Shown in pieces: positions 25,501 through 34,672 of a stretch of DNA of 64,000 bases (within the stretch, counting starts at the first letter, position 1; every line of letters starts with the position of its first letter). This stretch comes from an uncultured Lachnospiraceae bacterium (GTDB taxonomy: Bacteria > Bacillota > Clostridia > Lachnospirales > Lachnospiraceae): assembly GCA_930972465.1 (NCBI GenBank), contig CAKNHF010000004.1, positions 62,001-126,000 on the forward strand. The letters are read 5' to 3'. The notes under the pieces are model-generated. The model worked only from the letters and a program-made list of their open reading frames with translations. It ran no database searches and was not told the DNA's origin. The position numbers were made by a program, and so were the translations under genes.

Positions 25501-26859
25501 CTACACTAATATGTCTTCTATGTCTTCAAGCCGTTTTTCCATCGTGACAACGATCACACTGTCGCCGACCTCCATACAGTCATCGCCTCCCGGTATGATA
25601 ATCTGTCTCTTCCGGGCAATGCATGCGATCAGATTGTTCGGCTTCAATGAAAGATTTTTCAGCGGTATTCCTGTGTATCTTGTCTCGGACTTTATAATAA
25701 ACTCGAGGGCCTCAACCTGTTCATCGACAAGCTGATACATGGTTTCTACATTGGCACTTCCCTGAGAATTCTTCCTGGCCCGAACATAACTCAGAATCGC
25801 GTCGGCCGTCGCTGTCTTTGCGGAAACAATACTGTCGATTCCGAAATCTTCCACCATCCTTGCTCTTCTGTCTTCGTTTACCTTGGCGATAATCTTGTCG
25901 ATCCCCTGGCTCTTCGCAAACAGCGACGTAATGATATTTTCTTCATCCATTCCTGTCAGCGATACAAATGCATCTGCATCTTCAATTCCTTCTTCGATCA
26001 GAAGATCATGGTCGGTCGCGTCCCCATTGATAATCACTGCCTTGGGAAGCAGTTCACAGAGTTCCTCACACCTTGCCTCATTTTTCTCAATAATCTTAAC
26101 CTGCATGCCGAGTGAACAGAGCTGCACCGAAAGGTAATACGCCACTCTTCCGCCCCCGCAGATAATGACTTTCCTGATTTTTTCCCGGTGTTTTCCCAGG
26201 ATCTTGAAAAACAGTTCCACTTCTCTGTGAGAGGCCGCTATATGTAACCGGTCGCCTTTCCTGATAACATAATCGCCATCCGGGATAAGGACCTCCCCAC
26301 AGTGCTCTACTGCACAGACAAGCACCTTGATCTGCAGTTTGTTATACATCTCTGCAAGAGACATTCCTATGACACGGTTGTTCTCAGGAATAGGAAACTC
26401 GATCAGCTCCACTCTTCCTTTCACAAAGGTCTCGATCTTGCTTGCGTCCGGAAACAGCAGAAGTCTGCTTATCTCATCGGCCACGATCAGTTCCGGATTT
26501 ACCGCCATGCTGAGATGAAGATCCTCCTTCAGAAGTCCGATCTGACCGAAATAGACAGGATTCCTTACCCGGGCGATCGTGTGCTTCGCCCCCAGCCTTC
26601 TGGCTATGAGACAGCTCAGCATATTGCATTCGTCGGCAGAGGTACATGCGATCACCAAATCCGCATGGGGCACATCCGCCTGTTTCTGCACTTCGGCGCT
26701 TGCTCCGTCTCCGGTTACACATGCAATGTCGAGACGGTCAACGGCAAACCGCATCTTTTTCTCATTGCTGTCGATCATCACAACATCATAATTTTCAACA
26801 GAAAGCTGTTTTGCCAGTTTGTAGCCTACTTTTCCATCCCCAATGATAACAATTTTCAT
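25501..26859 (-). CDS. trkA: Trk potassium transport regulator TrkA
   Basis: 452 residues, two RCK units in tandem. Each has a Rossmann NAD-binding motif (MKIVIIGDGKVGYKLAKQL and VIICGGGRVAYYLS) with a following acidic strand end (VVMIDSNE, VKIIEKNEAR), then a TrkA_C domain (VIGMSLAEMYNKLQI; YTGIPLKNLSLKPN). It binds NAD(H)/ATP and gates TrkH. First gene of the trkA-trkH-membrane protein operon. AGAGGG precedes the ATG. Confidence 0.95.
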   Translation of the reverse strand: MKIVIIGDGKVGYKLAKQLSVENYDVVMIDSNEKKMRFAVDRLDIACVTGDGASAEVQKQADVPHADLVIACTSADECNMLSCLIARRLGAKHTIARVRNPVYFGQIGLLKEDLHLSMAVNPELIVADEISRLLLFPDASKIETFVKGRVELIEFPIPENNRVIGMSLAEMYNKLQIKVLVCAVEHCGEVLIPDGDYVIRKGDRLHIAASHREVELFFKILGKHREKIRKVIICGGGRVAYYLSVQLCSLGMQVKIIEKNEARCEELCELLPKAVIINGDATDHDLLIEEGIEDADAFVSLTGMDEENIITSLFAKSQGIDKIIAKVNEDRRARMVEDFGIDSIVSAKTATADAILSYVRARKNSQGSANVETMYQLVDEQVEALEFIIKSETRYTGIPLKNLSLKPNNLIACIARKRQIIIPGGDDCMEVGDSVIVVTMEKRLEDIEDILV

Positions 26860-27040
26860 TTTTTTACCCTCTGTTTTTCTCTCTGATATTAGATTTTAAA
26901 TCCTCCTGCGTATGCAGCAGAGCAATTATAGCACCTTTAATTCTGAAGTACAATAATCTTAGCGTTTTCTTGGCAGCTCATCCGACAAGAACATTTGCAG
27001 GTTACCGGTTTTCCCAAAAGAGCGCAATCCATATGCGCGT

Positions 27041-27077
27041 GAAAACAGGACATACGGCAGTTAAGCCGCATGCCCTG
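27041..27077 (-). terminator. Terminator of the EF-G paralogue
   Basis: On the minus strand CAGGGCATGCGGC / GCCGTATGTCCTG with G-T wobbles and a TTTTC tail, right after the stop at 27094. Confidence 0.75.
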
Positions 27078-27093
27078 TCTGCAAATCCGTATT

Positions 27094-29169
27094 TTATTCT
27101 TCCGCTGCTCTCGCCGCAATCTCTCTTTCCTGTACATCTGACGGCGCCTGCTCGTATCTTGCGAATTTATATTCATACGTGCCCCGTCCGCCTGTCATGG
27201 AACGGAGTGTCGTGCAGTATCCGAAAAGTCCTGTCATCGGAATATCAGCCTCTATCACCTGTTTGCCTCCCGCAATCGGATTCATTCCGAGAACACGGCC
27301 CCGTCTCTTATTCAGATCTCCCATTACGTCTCCGGTATAGTCATCCGGCACTGTAACTTTCACTGTAGCAATAGGTTCGAGAAGAACTGGTGACGCTTCC
27401 ATAAATCCTTTTTTAAACGCCTGGATCGTCGCCGTCTTAAACGCCATTTCCGAAGAATCCACCGGATGATAGGATCCGTCATACAGTGTAGCTTTTACGC
27501 CCACCACCGGGTATCCCGCAAGAGGTCCCTTAACAACTGATTCCTGAAGACCTTTTTCCACAGCGGGGAAATAATTCTTCGGAACTGCTCCGCCCACTAC
27601 GCATTCTTCGAAAACATACGGAGTCTCCAGATCGCCCGATGGTTCAAATCTCATCTTTACATGTCCGTACTGACCGTGCCCGCCGGACTGTTTCTTATAT
27701 TTCGTGTCAACATCCGAATTCTTGCGTATCGTCTCGCGGAACGCAACCTTCGGTGTAGACAGCGTGATCTCTACTTTATATCTCGCCGCAAGCTTGCTGG
27801 CTGTGATTTCCAGATGCTGATCTCCCATTCCGTACAGAAGCGACTGTCTGTTCTCACTGTCGTTCACGGCTTTTAAGGTGACATCTTCTGCCATCATCCT
27901 CGCAAGCGCCTGTGACACTTTATCTTCATCACCTTTTTTATTGACGGTATACTTCATATATGTATACGGTACGGAGTACTCCGTCTTTGCATAGGATACC
28001 GGTGTTGCTTTTGTAGAAAGCGTGTCGCCGGTGCGGGTGTTTGCAAGTTTCGCAATTGCTCCGATATCTCCCGCAAACAGTTCGGAAACTTCTGACGGCT
28101 TGTTCCCGCACATTGTATACAGCTTGCCCGGTTTTTCTTCAGCTTCCGTATCTGCGTTATAGAGAACATCGTCCCCTTTGAGTACTCCGGAGCATACCTT
28201 GACAAAGGAATATTTTCCGATAAAAGGATCTACCATTGTTTTGAACACATATGCGGTCTTTGCTTTAGAGAAATCATAGTTTGCTTCAAAAATTTCATTC
28301 GTTCTGCGGTTGATTCCCGCACATGTTCTCTTATCCGGGCTCGGGAAAAATCTTACAATGTCAGACAGAAGATTCGCCACGCCCTGAGCCTGAACATTGG
28401 ATCCCATCGCAACAGGAACGATATCGCCGTCCATAACCTCGGTACGCATTGCAGCGCGGATCTCCTCAACGGAGAACTCTTCACCGTTAAAATATCTTTC
28501 CATGAACTCTTCACTTGTCTCGGCAACCGCTTCCATGAGAGAATCTCTGAGAATCTCAAGATTCGGTTTACAGTAGTCCGGAATCTCACACTCTTCTCTC
28601 TGACCGATTCCCGTATATCTTCTGCCTGCGTTCTTAATGACATTAATATACCCGACCAGTTTTTCGTTCTCACGGATAGGCTGGAAATGCGGAGCGATCT
28701 TCTTGCCGTATCTCGCCGTAAGGTCTTCCACTACCTGGCGGAAACTTGCATCATCCACATCCATCTCTGTCACATATATCATTCTGGGAAGGTTGTACTT
28801 ATCGCAGAGTTCCCAAGCTTTCTCTGTTCCCACCTGGACGCCCGCTTTTCCTGATACAACGATAACCGCCGCATCCGCAGCGCTTACTGCTTCCTCAACT
28901 TCTCCCACGAAATCAAAATATCCCGGAGTATCCAGTATATTGATCTTTGCTTTCTCCCACTCAATCGGGATCAGGCTTGTGCTGATCGAAAATCCACGTT
29001 TCTGCTCCTCTTTATCAAAATCGCTCACCGTGTTGGATTCTGAAATCTTTCCCATACGGTTTGCAGCCCCCGATACATACAGCATCGCCTCAACAAGACT
29101 TGTCTTTCCGCTTCCGCCGTGTCCGAGCAGGACCACGTTTCTGATTTCATCTGTTCTGTAAACCTTCAT
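27094..29169 (-). CDS. Elongation factor G-like protein
   Basis: 691 residues with all five EF-G domains. G1 reads GHGGSGKTSL instead of the translational GHIDAGKTT, switch I is GFSISTS and G3 is DTPGYFDF. The base-recognition NKxD motif is replaced by TEMD. Domain IV carries SGGHGQYGHVKMRFEP. These deviations mark the EF-G2/FusA-like paralogue group rather than the essential translocase, which is usually beside rpsL/rpsG. Possible roles are ribosome recycling or stress translation; not settled. Single gene with own terminator. Start at 29169, GGAGG a short way upstream. Confidence 0.88.
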   Translation of the reverse strand: MKVYRTDEIRNVVLLGHGGSGKTSLVEAMLYVSGAANRMGKISESNTVSDFDKEEQKRGFSISTSLIPIEWEKAKINILDTPGYFDFVGEVEEAVSAADAAVIVVSGKAGVQVGTEKAWELCDKYNLPRMIYVTEMDVDDASFRQVVEDLTARYGKKIAPHFQPIRENEKLVGYINVIKNAGRRYTGIGQREECEIPDYCKPNLEILRDSLMEAVAETSEEFMERYFNGEEFSVEEIRAAMRTEVMDGDIVPVAMGSNVQAQGVANLLSDIVRFFPSPDKRTCAGINRRTNEIFEANYDFSKAKTAYVFKTMVDPFIGKYSFVKVCSGVLKGDDVLYNADTEAEEKPGKLYTMCGNKPSEVSELFAGDIGAIAKLANTRTGDTLSTKATPVSYAKTEYSVPYTYMKYTVNKKGDEDKVSQALARMMAEDVTLKAVNDSENRQSLLYGMGDQHLEITASKLAARYKVEITLSTPKVAFRETIRKNSDVDTKYKKQSGGHGQYGHVKMRFEPSGDLETPYVFEECVVGGAVPKNYFPAVEKGLQESVVKGPLAGYPVVGVKATLYDGSYHPVDSSEMAFKTATIQAFKKGFMEASPVLLEPIATVKVTVPDDYTGDVMGDLNKRRGRVLGMNPIAGGKQVIEADIPMTGLFGYCTTLRSMTGGRGTYEYKFARYEQAPSDVQEREIAARAAEE

Positions 29170-29300
29170 GCTGCCGCCTCCTTGCGTTGTTATTCTGCAT
29201 ATCTATTTGTCTGAAACGATACGCACGCTATGGATATATTGTACTAAAAACCGCATATAATTACAACTATTTTATTCATTTTTCACATATTCATTGGATG

Positions 29301-29329
29301 TTTACTTTTACAGTGCAACGTGTTAAAAT
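29301..29329 (+). promoter_or_regulatory. Promoter of tyrA-aroA
   Basis: TTTACT, 17 bases, TAAAAT; about 60 bp before the tyrA start. Confidence 0.55.
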
Positions 29330-29390
29330 AATTTTATGTGTGCCATTTTGTGCACAGTCTTCAGTTTGTTAAATGAAAGGATTTACAGCT

Positions 29391-30488
29391 ATGGTTTCAA
29401 CAAAAATAGGATTTATCGGACTTGGCCTGATCGGCGGTTCCATTGCGAAGGCGATCCGCCGGTACTATCCCGATTATGAAATACTCGCATTTGATAAAAA
29501 CAGAGAGACTCTTGCTCTCGCCGTTCAGGAAGGCATAATTCATACCTCCTGTTCCTCCATTGACGAGAATTTCCGGGGTTGCGCCTATATTTTCCTGTGC
29601 GCTCCGGTCTCCTGCAACACGGCGTATCTTCCCCAGCTGAAGGGACTTATAGATAAGGACTGTATCCTTACCGACGTGGGAAGTGTGAAAACTTCCATAC
29701 ATGAAGAGGCAGCCGCACTGGGTCTGGAGGAAAACTTTATCGGCGGTCATCCCATGGCCGGCTCAGAAAAAAGCGGTTTTGCCAACTCAAAGGCGCATCT
29801 GATAGAGAACGCATACTATATCCTCACTCCTTCTTCCAGAGTGTCTGAAAAGAAAATATCGGCATACCGTGACTTTGTCACATCCCTGAAAGCGCTTCCA
29901 ATTGTACTGGACTACAGGGAACACGACAACATCACCGGAACGATCAGTCATCTTCCGCATATCATCGCCTCTACTCTTGTCAATTTTGTCCACGATACGG
30001 ATTCCAGGGACGGACTGATGAAAGCGCTGGCGGCAGGCGGATTCAAGGATATCACAAGGATTGCCTCCTCCTCTCCTGTCATGTGGCAGCAGATATGCCT
30101 TAAAAACGGGAAAAACATTTCCCGTATTCTCGGGGAATATATCAATGCCCTGAGCAGGGCACGGGAACTGGTGGATTCCGGCAGCGAAGAGGCTCTCTAT
30201 ACAATGTTCGAATCTTCGAAAGACTACCGGGATTCCATGCCGAACAGCTCGGCCGGACCGATCAAGAAACAGTTTGCGCTGTACTGTGACATCATTGACG
30301 AAGCAGGAGGAATCGCAACTATCGCGACCATTCTGGCCAGCAATAACATCAATATCAAGAATATCGGCATCATCCATAACAGAGAGTTCGAGGAAGGCGT
30401 GCTCCGCATTGAATTCTATGATGGAGAATCTTCCTCCAAGGCAACGGAGCTTCTGCAGAAATACCACTATATCGTTTACGAAGTCTGA
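29391..30488 (+). CDS. tyrA: Prephenate dehydrogenase
   Basis: 365 residues. NAD-binding motif GFIGLGLIGGSIAKA at the N terminus, then the TyrA motifs GGHPMAGSEKSG and HLPHIIAS. A C-terminal ACT domain (ATIATILASNNINIKNIGI) is expected to sense tyrosine. It converts prephenate to 4-hydroxyphenylpyruvate. I prefer the ATG at 29391 (GAAAGG ten bases before) over 29373. First gene of an aromatic pair with aroA, 58 bases apart. Confidence 0.93.
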   Translation: MVSTKIGFIGLGLIGGSIAKAIRRYYPDYEILAFDKNRETLALAVQEGIIHTSCSSIDENFRGCAYIFLCAPVSCNTAYLPQLKGLIDKDCILTDVGSVKTSIHEEAAALGLEENFIGGHPMAGSEKSGFANSKAHLIENAYYILTPSSRVSEKKISAYRDFVTSLKALPIVLDYREHDNITGTISHLPHIIASTLVNFVHDTDSRDGLMKALAAGGFKDITRIASSSPVMWQQICLKNGKNISRILGEYINALSRARELVDSGSEEALYTMFESSKDYRDSMPNSSAGPIKKQFALYCDIIDEAGGIATIATILASNNINIKNIGIIHNREFEEGVLRIEFYDGESSSKATELLQKYHYIVYEV

Positions 30489-30546
30489 TGCGGCTCGCAC
30501 TGTATTGAAGGATATTGTCAGATAATTTAAGAAAGGATCTTTTACC

Positions 30547-31839
30547 ATGGAATTATGCAGTATTACCGGTTTAAAGGGGAAAATCACGGTCCCCGGAGAC
30601 AAATCCATCTCTCACCGCTGTGTCATGTTCGGCTCTGTTGCGAAAGGGACAACCGAAGTACACCATTTTCTGAAGGGCGCCGACTGCCTTGCGACCATTC
30701 GCTGTATGAGAACTCTCGGCATTGATATTGAAGAAAAAGGCTCTTCCGTCATCATACACGGGAAAGGGCTTCACGGCCTGTCTGCTCCTTCCGGAATCCT
30801 GGATGCGGGAAACAGCGGCACAACCACACGTCTTCTCTCCGGAATTCTTGCCGGTCAGACCTTTGACTCCAAAATATCCGGAGATGAATCTCTGAATTCA
30901 CGCCCCATGAAGAGAATCATCACTCCTCTCACTCAGATGGGCGCTCATATCTCCAGCATACTCCGGAACGGATGTGCTCCTCTCTATATCACACCGGGGG
31001 AGCTTCACGGAATACATTATAACTCACCGGTTGCGTCCGCACAGGTAAAGTCCTGCATTCTCCTTGCCGGACTGTATGCAGAGGGGGAGACTTCCGTTAC
31101 CGAACCCAGCCTGTCCCGCAACCACACAGAACTTATGCTGAAGGAATTCGGAGCGGATATCAGATCTTCCTATTCGCTCGACAGCACAGAGGCTACTGCT
31201 TCCATCCGTCCCTGTGAAGAACTTTACGGTCAGAAGATCACCGTCCCCGGAGATATCTCCTCCGCCGCATACTTTATTGCGGCCGGCCTTATCGTACCGG
31301 ATTCCGAGATACTCATTGAGGGCGTCGGAATCAATCCGACCCGTGCCGGGATCCTTAAAGTATGCGAAGACATGGGTGGTGACATCACGCTTCTGAACGA
31401 GCGCATCGAAGGAGGGGAAAAGATTGCCGACATTCTTGTCCGTACCAGCAGGCTCCACGGCACGGAGATAAGCGGAGACATCATCCCCACACTGATAGAC
31501 GAGATTCCCGTCATCGCTGTCATGGCAGCGACAGCGGAAGGAACAACCGTCATAAAAGACGCGGCCGAGCTCAAGGTCAAGGAAACTGACCGCATAGAGA
31601 CCGTAACAGATAATCTGAAGGCCATGGGGTGCGACGTGACCCCGACGGATGACGGCATGATCATCCGGGGAGGACGCCCGCTGAAAGGCGCCTCGATCCA
31701 CACGCTTCTCGATCACCGTATTGCAATGGCATTCAGCATAGCCGCTCTGACAGCGGAAGGAAATACAAAAATACTGGACAGCAGATGTATCGATGTATCA
31801 TACCCCGATTTCTATGATACTTTTGATGCGCTTCTGTAA
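30547..31839 (+). CDS. aroA: 3-phosphoshikimate 1-carboxyvinyltransferase
   Basis: 430 residues, EPSP synthase. Both substrate motifs are present: LDAGNSGTTTRLLSGILAGQ (PEP/S3P site) and RVKET-type KVKETDRIE, plus GDKSISHR at the N terminus and LDHRIAMAFSIAAL near the end. It joins shikimate-3-phosphate and PEP. AAAGGATC lies before the ATG. Ends in a bidirectional hairpin facing the fol operon. Confidence 0.96.
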   Translation: MELCSITGLKGKITVPGDKSISHRCVMFGSVAKGTTEVHHFLKGADCLATIRCMRTLGIDIEEKGSSVIIHGKGLHGLSAPSGILDAGNSGTTTRLLSGILAGQTFDSKISGDESLNSRPMKRIITPLTQMGAHISSILRNGCAPLYITPGELHGIHYNSPVASAQVKSCILLAGLYAEGETSVTEPSLSRNHTELMLKEFGADIRSSYSLDSTEATASIRPCEELYGQKITVPGDISSAAYFIAAGLIVPDSEILIEGVGINPTRAGILKVCEDMGGDITLLNERIEGGEKIADILVRTSRLHGTEISGDIIPTLIDEIPVIAVMAATAEGTTVIKDAAELKVKETDRIETVTDNLKAMGCDVTPTDDGMIIRGGRPLKGASIHTLLDHRIAMAFSIAALTAEGNTKILDSRCIDVSYPDFYDTFDALL

Positions 31840-31843
31840 TCAC

Positions 31844-31874
31844 ATTCGGGGTTATCAGACTGATAACCCCGAAT
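31844..31874. terminator. Shared terminator of aroA and the fol operon
   Basis: TTCGGGGTTATCA, GAC, TGATAACCCCGAA, a 13-bp perfect stem. The left arm includes the last codons and stop of the leftward folBK gene, so convergent genes share and overlap it. Confidence 0.85.
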
Positions 31875-32676
31875 TCATTTCCAGGACTGTTTTTCCGTAA
31901 ACCGGATGACGCTTGTACGGCGCTATCTCAGCCAGGGGCTCCAGCACAAATTTTCTCTTATGCATCTCCACATGCGGGATGCACAGGTCTTCTTCCTCCC
32001 AGATTATATCGTCATAAAAAATAATATCCAGATCCAGTGTTCTGGGTCCCCAGCGTACAACCCGCTCCCTTCCCGCTTCCTGCTCGATCCGGTGAAGTTC
32101 ATCCAGAAGCTCCCGGGGATACAGAAGTGTCTCCAGCTTCACACATCCGTTCAGAAAATCCGCCTGATCCGTAACCCCGTAAGGAGGCGTCTCAATAAAC
32201 TTTGACACCTTTTTCACCCTGCAGTCCTTGCGGGAATCCAGAGATTTCACCGCGTTGTTCAGATAGGCCTCCCGGTCTCCCATATTAGATCCAAGCGCGA
32301 TGTAGGCCGTGTGCCATCCCCTCTCGATCGACACACTGACCGTCTTCAGGGGCAGCTTTACAGGGGCCCATGGCTTTTTTATCTCAAGCTGTATTTTCCG
32401 CAGACGGGGGAGTGACAGCAGAAGTTCCTCCGCAAGGCATTCGGCCGCTCTCTCCAGAAGTTTGAAAGTATGTTCTCTCAGATACTTTTCTATAAAAGCG
32501 CTTACCTCCCCGTAATGAACCGATGCCGCAAGTTCGTCCGTTTTGCCGGCTTCTCTTGTATCCGTACAGAGCACCGCCGTCACCAGGAACTTCTGTCCCA
32601 GTACATTTTCTTCATGAAAAACCCCGTGGTTTGCAAAAACTTCCAGGTCTTCTATTCTGATCTCATCCAGTCTCAT
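31855..32676 (-). CDS. folK: FolB-FolK fusion (DHNA/HPPK)
   Basis: 273 residues. Residues 1-120 are dihydroneopterin aldolase (LDEIRIEDLEVFANHGVFHEE, SVHYGEVSAFI). Residues 121-270 are HPPK (AYIALGSNMGDREAYLNNAV, ETPPYGVTDQADFLN, WGPRTLDLDIIFYDD, HKRKFVLEPL). It performs two consecutive steps of dihydropteridine synthesis. Such fusions are known in Firmicutes. Last gene of the folC-folE-HD-folP-folBK operon. Confidence 0.94.
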   Translation of the reverse strand: MRLDEIRIEDLEVFANHGVFHEENVLGQKFLVTAVLCTDTREAGKTDELAASVHYGEVSAFIEKYLREHTFKLLERAAECLAEELLLSLPRLRKIQLEIKKPWAPVKLPLKTVSVSIERGWHTAYIALGSNMGDREAYLNNAVKSLDSRKDCRVKKVSKFIETPPYGVTDQADFLNGCVKLETLLYPRELLDELHRIEQEAGRERVVRWGPRTLDLDIIFYDDIIWEEEDLCIPHVEMHKRKFVLEPLAEIAPYKRHPVYGKTVLEMNSGLSV

Positions 32677-32762
32677 ATCTCTTTTCCCAATCCTTTCGCC
32701 AGACTCAGTTTTCCCTCCCGCGTATCTTCTGCGGAAAATTTATCAGATAAACGGCTCCGGAC

Positions 32763-33578
32763 TCAAAGCCGGTGCTTTCTCATCAGCGCTTTTGTCATCC
32801 GGATCGCCCTTTTGTTCTTCTCCACATCATGTACGCGTACGAAGGCGCATCCCTTCTGCACTCCATATACGGTAGTGACCAGTGTACCTTCTTCCCGCTG
32901 ATCCGCAGGCAGATCCAGCGTCAGTCCGATCACAGACTTTCTTGAAGTTCCGAGAAGAATCGGATATCCGAGCTCATGCATGAGCTCGAGCCGGTGAATG
33001 ATCTCCAGATTCATCTCATATGTTTTTCCAAATCCCACACCCGGATCAAGAATGATCTTCTCTTTCTCTATTCCCGCCTGCGCGGCAAGGCGCACGCACT
33101 CTTTCATGTCCTCCATAAAATCTGCAAGAAAGTTCTCATACTCCGTATTTATTCTGTTATGCATCAGGCAGCACGCAGCGTCGTGTCCGGCAATAACTGC
33201 CGCCATCCCGGGATCATACTTCAGGCCCCAGATATCATTTACCAGATCAGCGCCTGCTTCCAGCGCCGCTTCCGCCACAGTACTCTTATAAGTGTCAACG
33301 GATACGGGGACGTCAAACTCTTTCTTCAGCGCACGGATAACCGGCACCACACGTTCTGCTTCTTCTTCATCCGTGATCTGCATATGCCCCGGACGTGTTG
33401 ACTCCCCTCCCACGTCCAGGATATCCGCACCTTCTTGTATCATCTGCTCCGCATGGCGGAGCGCCGCATCCATATTATTGTACTTTCCTCCATCAGAAAA
33501 GGAATCCGGTGTAACATTCAGGATTCCCATAATATAGGTATTGTTTTCTGTGTCAAATTCTTTTCCGCCTATGATCAT
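32763..33578 (-). CDS. folP: Dihydropteroate synthase
   Basis: 271 residues. Signature MGILNVTPDSFSDGGKYN near the N terminus and DILDVGGESTRPG, then DPGVGFGKTYEMN and LLGTSRKSVIG. It couples the pterin pyrophosphate to p-aminobenzoate. Its ATG overlaps the end of the HD-domain gene by four bases, so the two are translationally coupled. 86 bases separate it from folBK. Confidence 0.96.
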   Translation of the reverse strand: MIIGGKEFDTENNTYIMGILNVTPDSFSDGGKYNNMDAALRHAEQMIQEGADILDVGGESTRPGHMQITDEEEAERVVPVIRALKKEFDVPVSVDTYKSTVAEAALEAGADLVNDIWGLKYDPGMAAVIAGHDAACCLMHNRINTEYENFLADFMEDMKECVRLAAQAGIEKEKIILDPGVGFGKTYEMNLEIIHRLELMHELGYPILLGTSRKSVIGLTLDLPADQREEGTLVTTVYGVQKGCAFVRVHDVEKNKRAIRMTKALMRKHRL

Positions 33579-34066
33579 ACCTTAATCTCCATATTCTTTT
33601 TCTCTCTGCTCCAGTCGCACTGTGCTTCCGCCGGGCAGGCAAAACACATTCTTGATGCCTTATCGCTCTCATAGAGAAGTTTTTCCAGCGGCTCGGGGTC
33701 TTCCCTGAGTCTTCTGTGTCCCTTTACTGCCGTAAGGATCATCCGCTTCTCATCTGTCGTATATGCTGCTTCCGCCGGAAGATCCGCAAGAATCTGCTCT
33801 GCAATATCCACTCCTGCAAGTTCATGGGGAATTCTCGCCTCATACTGAAGAGCTTTTCCAATATCATGAAGAACAGCCGCAGCATAAACCACATCTTTCG
33901 CAAACCCCATATCGTCCTCCAGATTCCGGATATACGCAATCCTGGCTACGTCCAGAAGGTGCGGCATCTGATGCCTGCAGAAAACCCGGTTCTGCTCCAG
34001 TTCTTCAATCCTGGCGTAATATTTCTGATACAATGGATGCTTCCAGATCGCATTGACTCTGTCCAT
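33575..34066 (-). CDS. HD-domain hydrolase in the folate operon
   Basis: 163 residues. HD-type metal ligands: H in CRHQMPHLLDVAR, HD in VVYAAAVLHDIGKALQY and a following H in RIPHELAGVDIA. HD proteins hydrolyse phosphate esters of nucleotides or similar compounds. Embedded between folE and folP with overlapping ends, it could remove phosphate from dihydroneopterin triphosphate, the step with no dedicated enzyme here, but it may equally act on nucleotides. Start at 34066 has CAGGAGG nine bases upstream. Confidence 0.85.
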   Translation of the reverse strand: MDRVNAIWKHPLYQKYYARIEELEQNRVFCRHQMPHLLDVARIAYIRNLEDDMGFAKDVVYAAAVLHDIGKALQYEARIPHELAGVDIAEQILADLPAEAAYTTDEKRMILTAVKGHRRLREDPEPLEKLLYESDKASRMCFACPAEAQCDWSREKKNMEIKV

Positions 34067-34114
34067 AGTGTCTCTCCTCCTGTTCAAAATCACTCACAGA
34101 TTCTGATCATATCA

Positions 34115-34672
34115 TTATCGCCCCATCATACGGAAAAAACGTTCCTCCAGCGCCGGATCCGTCTTGAAGACCCCGCGTTTTGCCAGGGTAACCGTCTGGC
34201 TTCCCGGCTTTTTGATGCCCCGCATGGTCATGCACATATGCTCTGCCTCCAGCATGACGATGGCTCCTCTGGGTTTCATGTATTCCATCAGCGCATCTGC
34301 GATCTGACCGGTAAGCTGTTCCTGGATCTGAAGCCTTCTGGCAAACACCTCCACTGTCCTCGCCAGTTTGCTCAGGCCCACAACTTTTCCGTCCGGAATA
34401 TAGGCGATATGAGCCTTTCCGTAAAAAGGCAGCGCATGATGCTCGCACATGGAATAGAAGGTGATGTCCTTCTCCAGCACCATCTCACTGTTATCCGCGG
34501 AAAACGTTCTCGCCAGATGCATGCCTGCATCCTCGTCCATTCCTCCATAAAGTTCACTGCACATGCGTGCAATCCGGTCCGGAGTATCCTTAAGTCCTTC
34601 CCGTTCCGGATCCTCGCCGATTCCCTCCAGGAAAAGGCGGACCGCCTGTCTGATTTTCTCCTGATCTGTCAT
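34115..34672 (-). CDS. folE: GTP cyclohydrolase I
   Basis: 185 residues. Zinc and catalytic motifs: [40 protein letters not shown] and [17 protein letters not shown]. It opens GTP to dihydroneopterin triphosphate, the first folate step. Its ATG overlaps the folC stop (ATGA). Confidence 0.97.
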   Translation of the reverse strand: MTDQEKIRQAVRLFLEGIGEDPEREGLKDTPDRIARMCSELYGGMDEDAGMHLARTFSADNSEMVLEKDITFYSMCEHHALPFYGKAHIAYIPDGKVVGLSKLARTVEVFARRLQIQEQLTGQIADALMEYMKPRGAIVMLEAEHMCMTMRGIKKPGSQTVTLAKRGVFKTDPALEERFFRMMGR

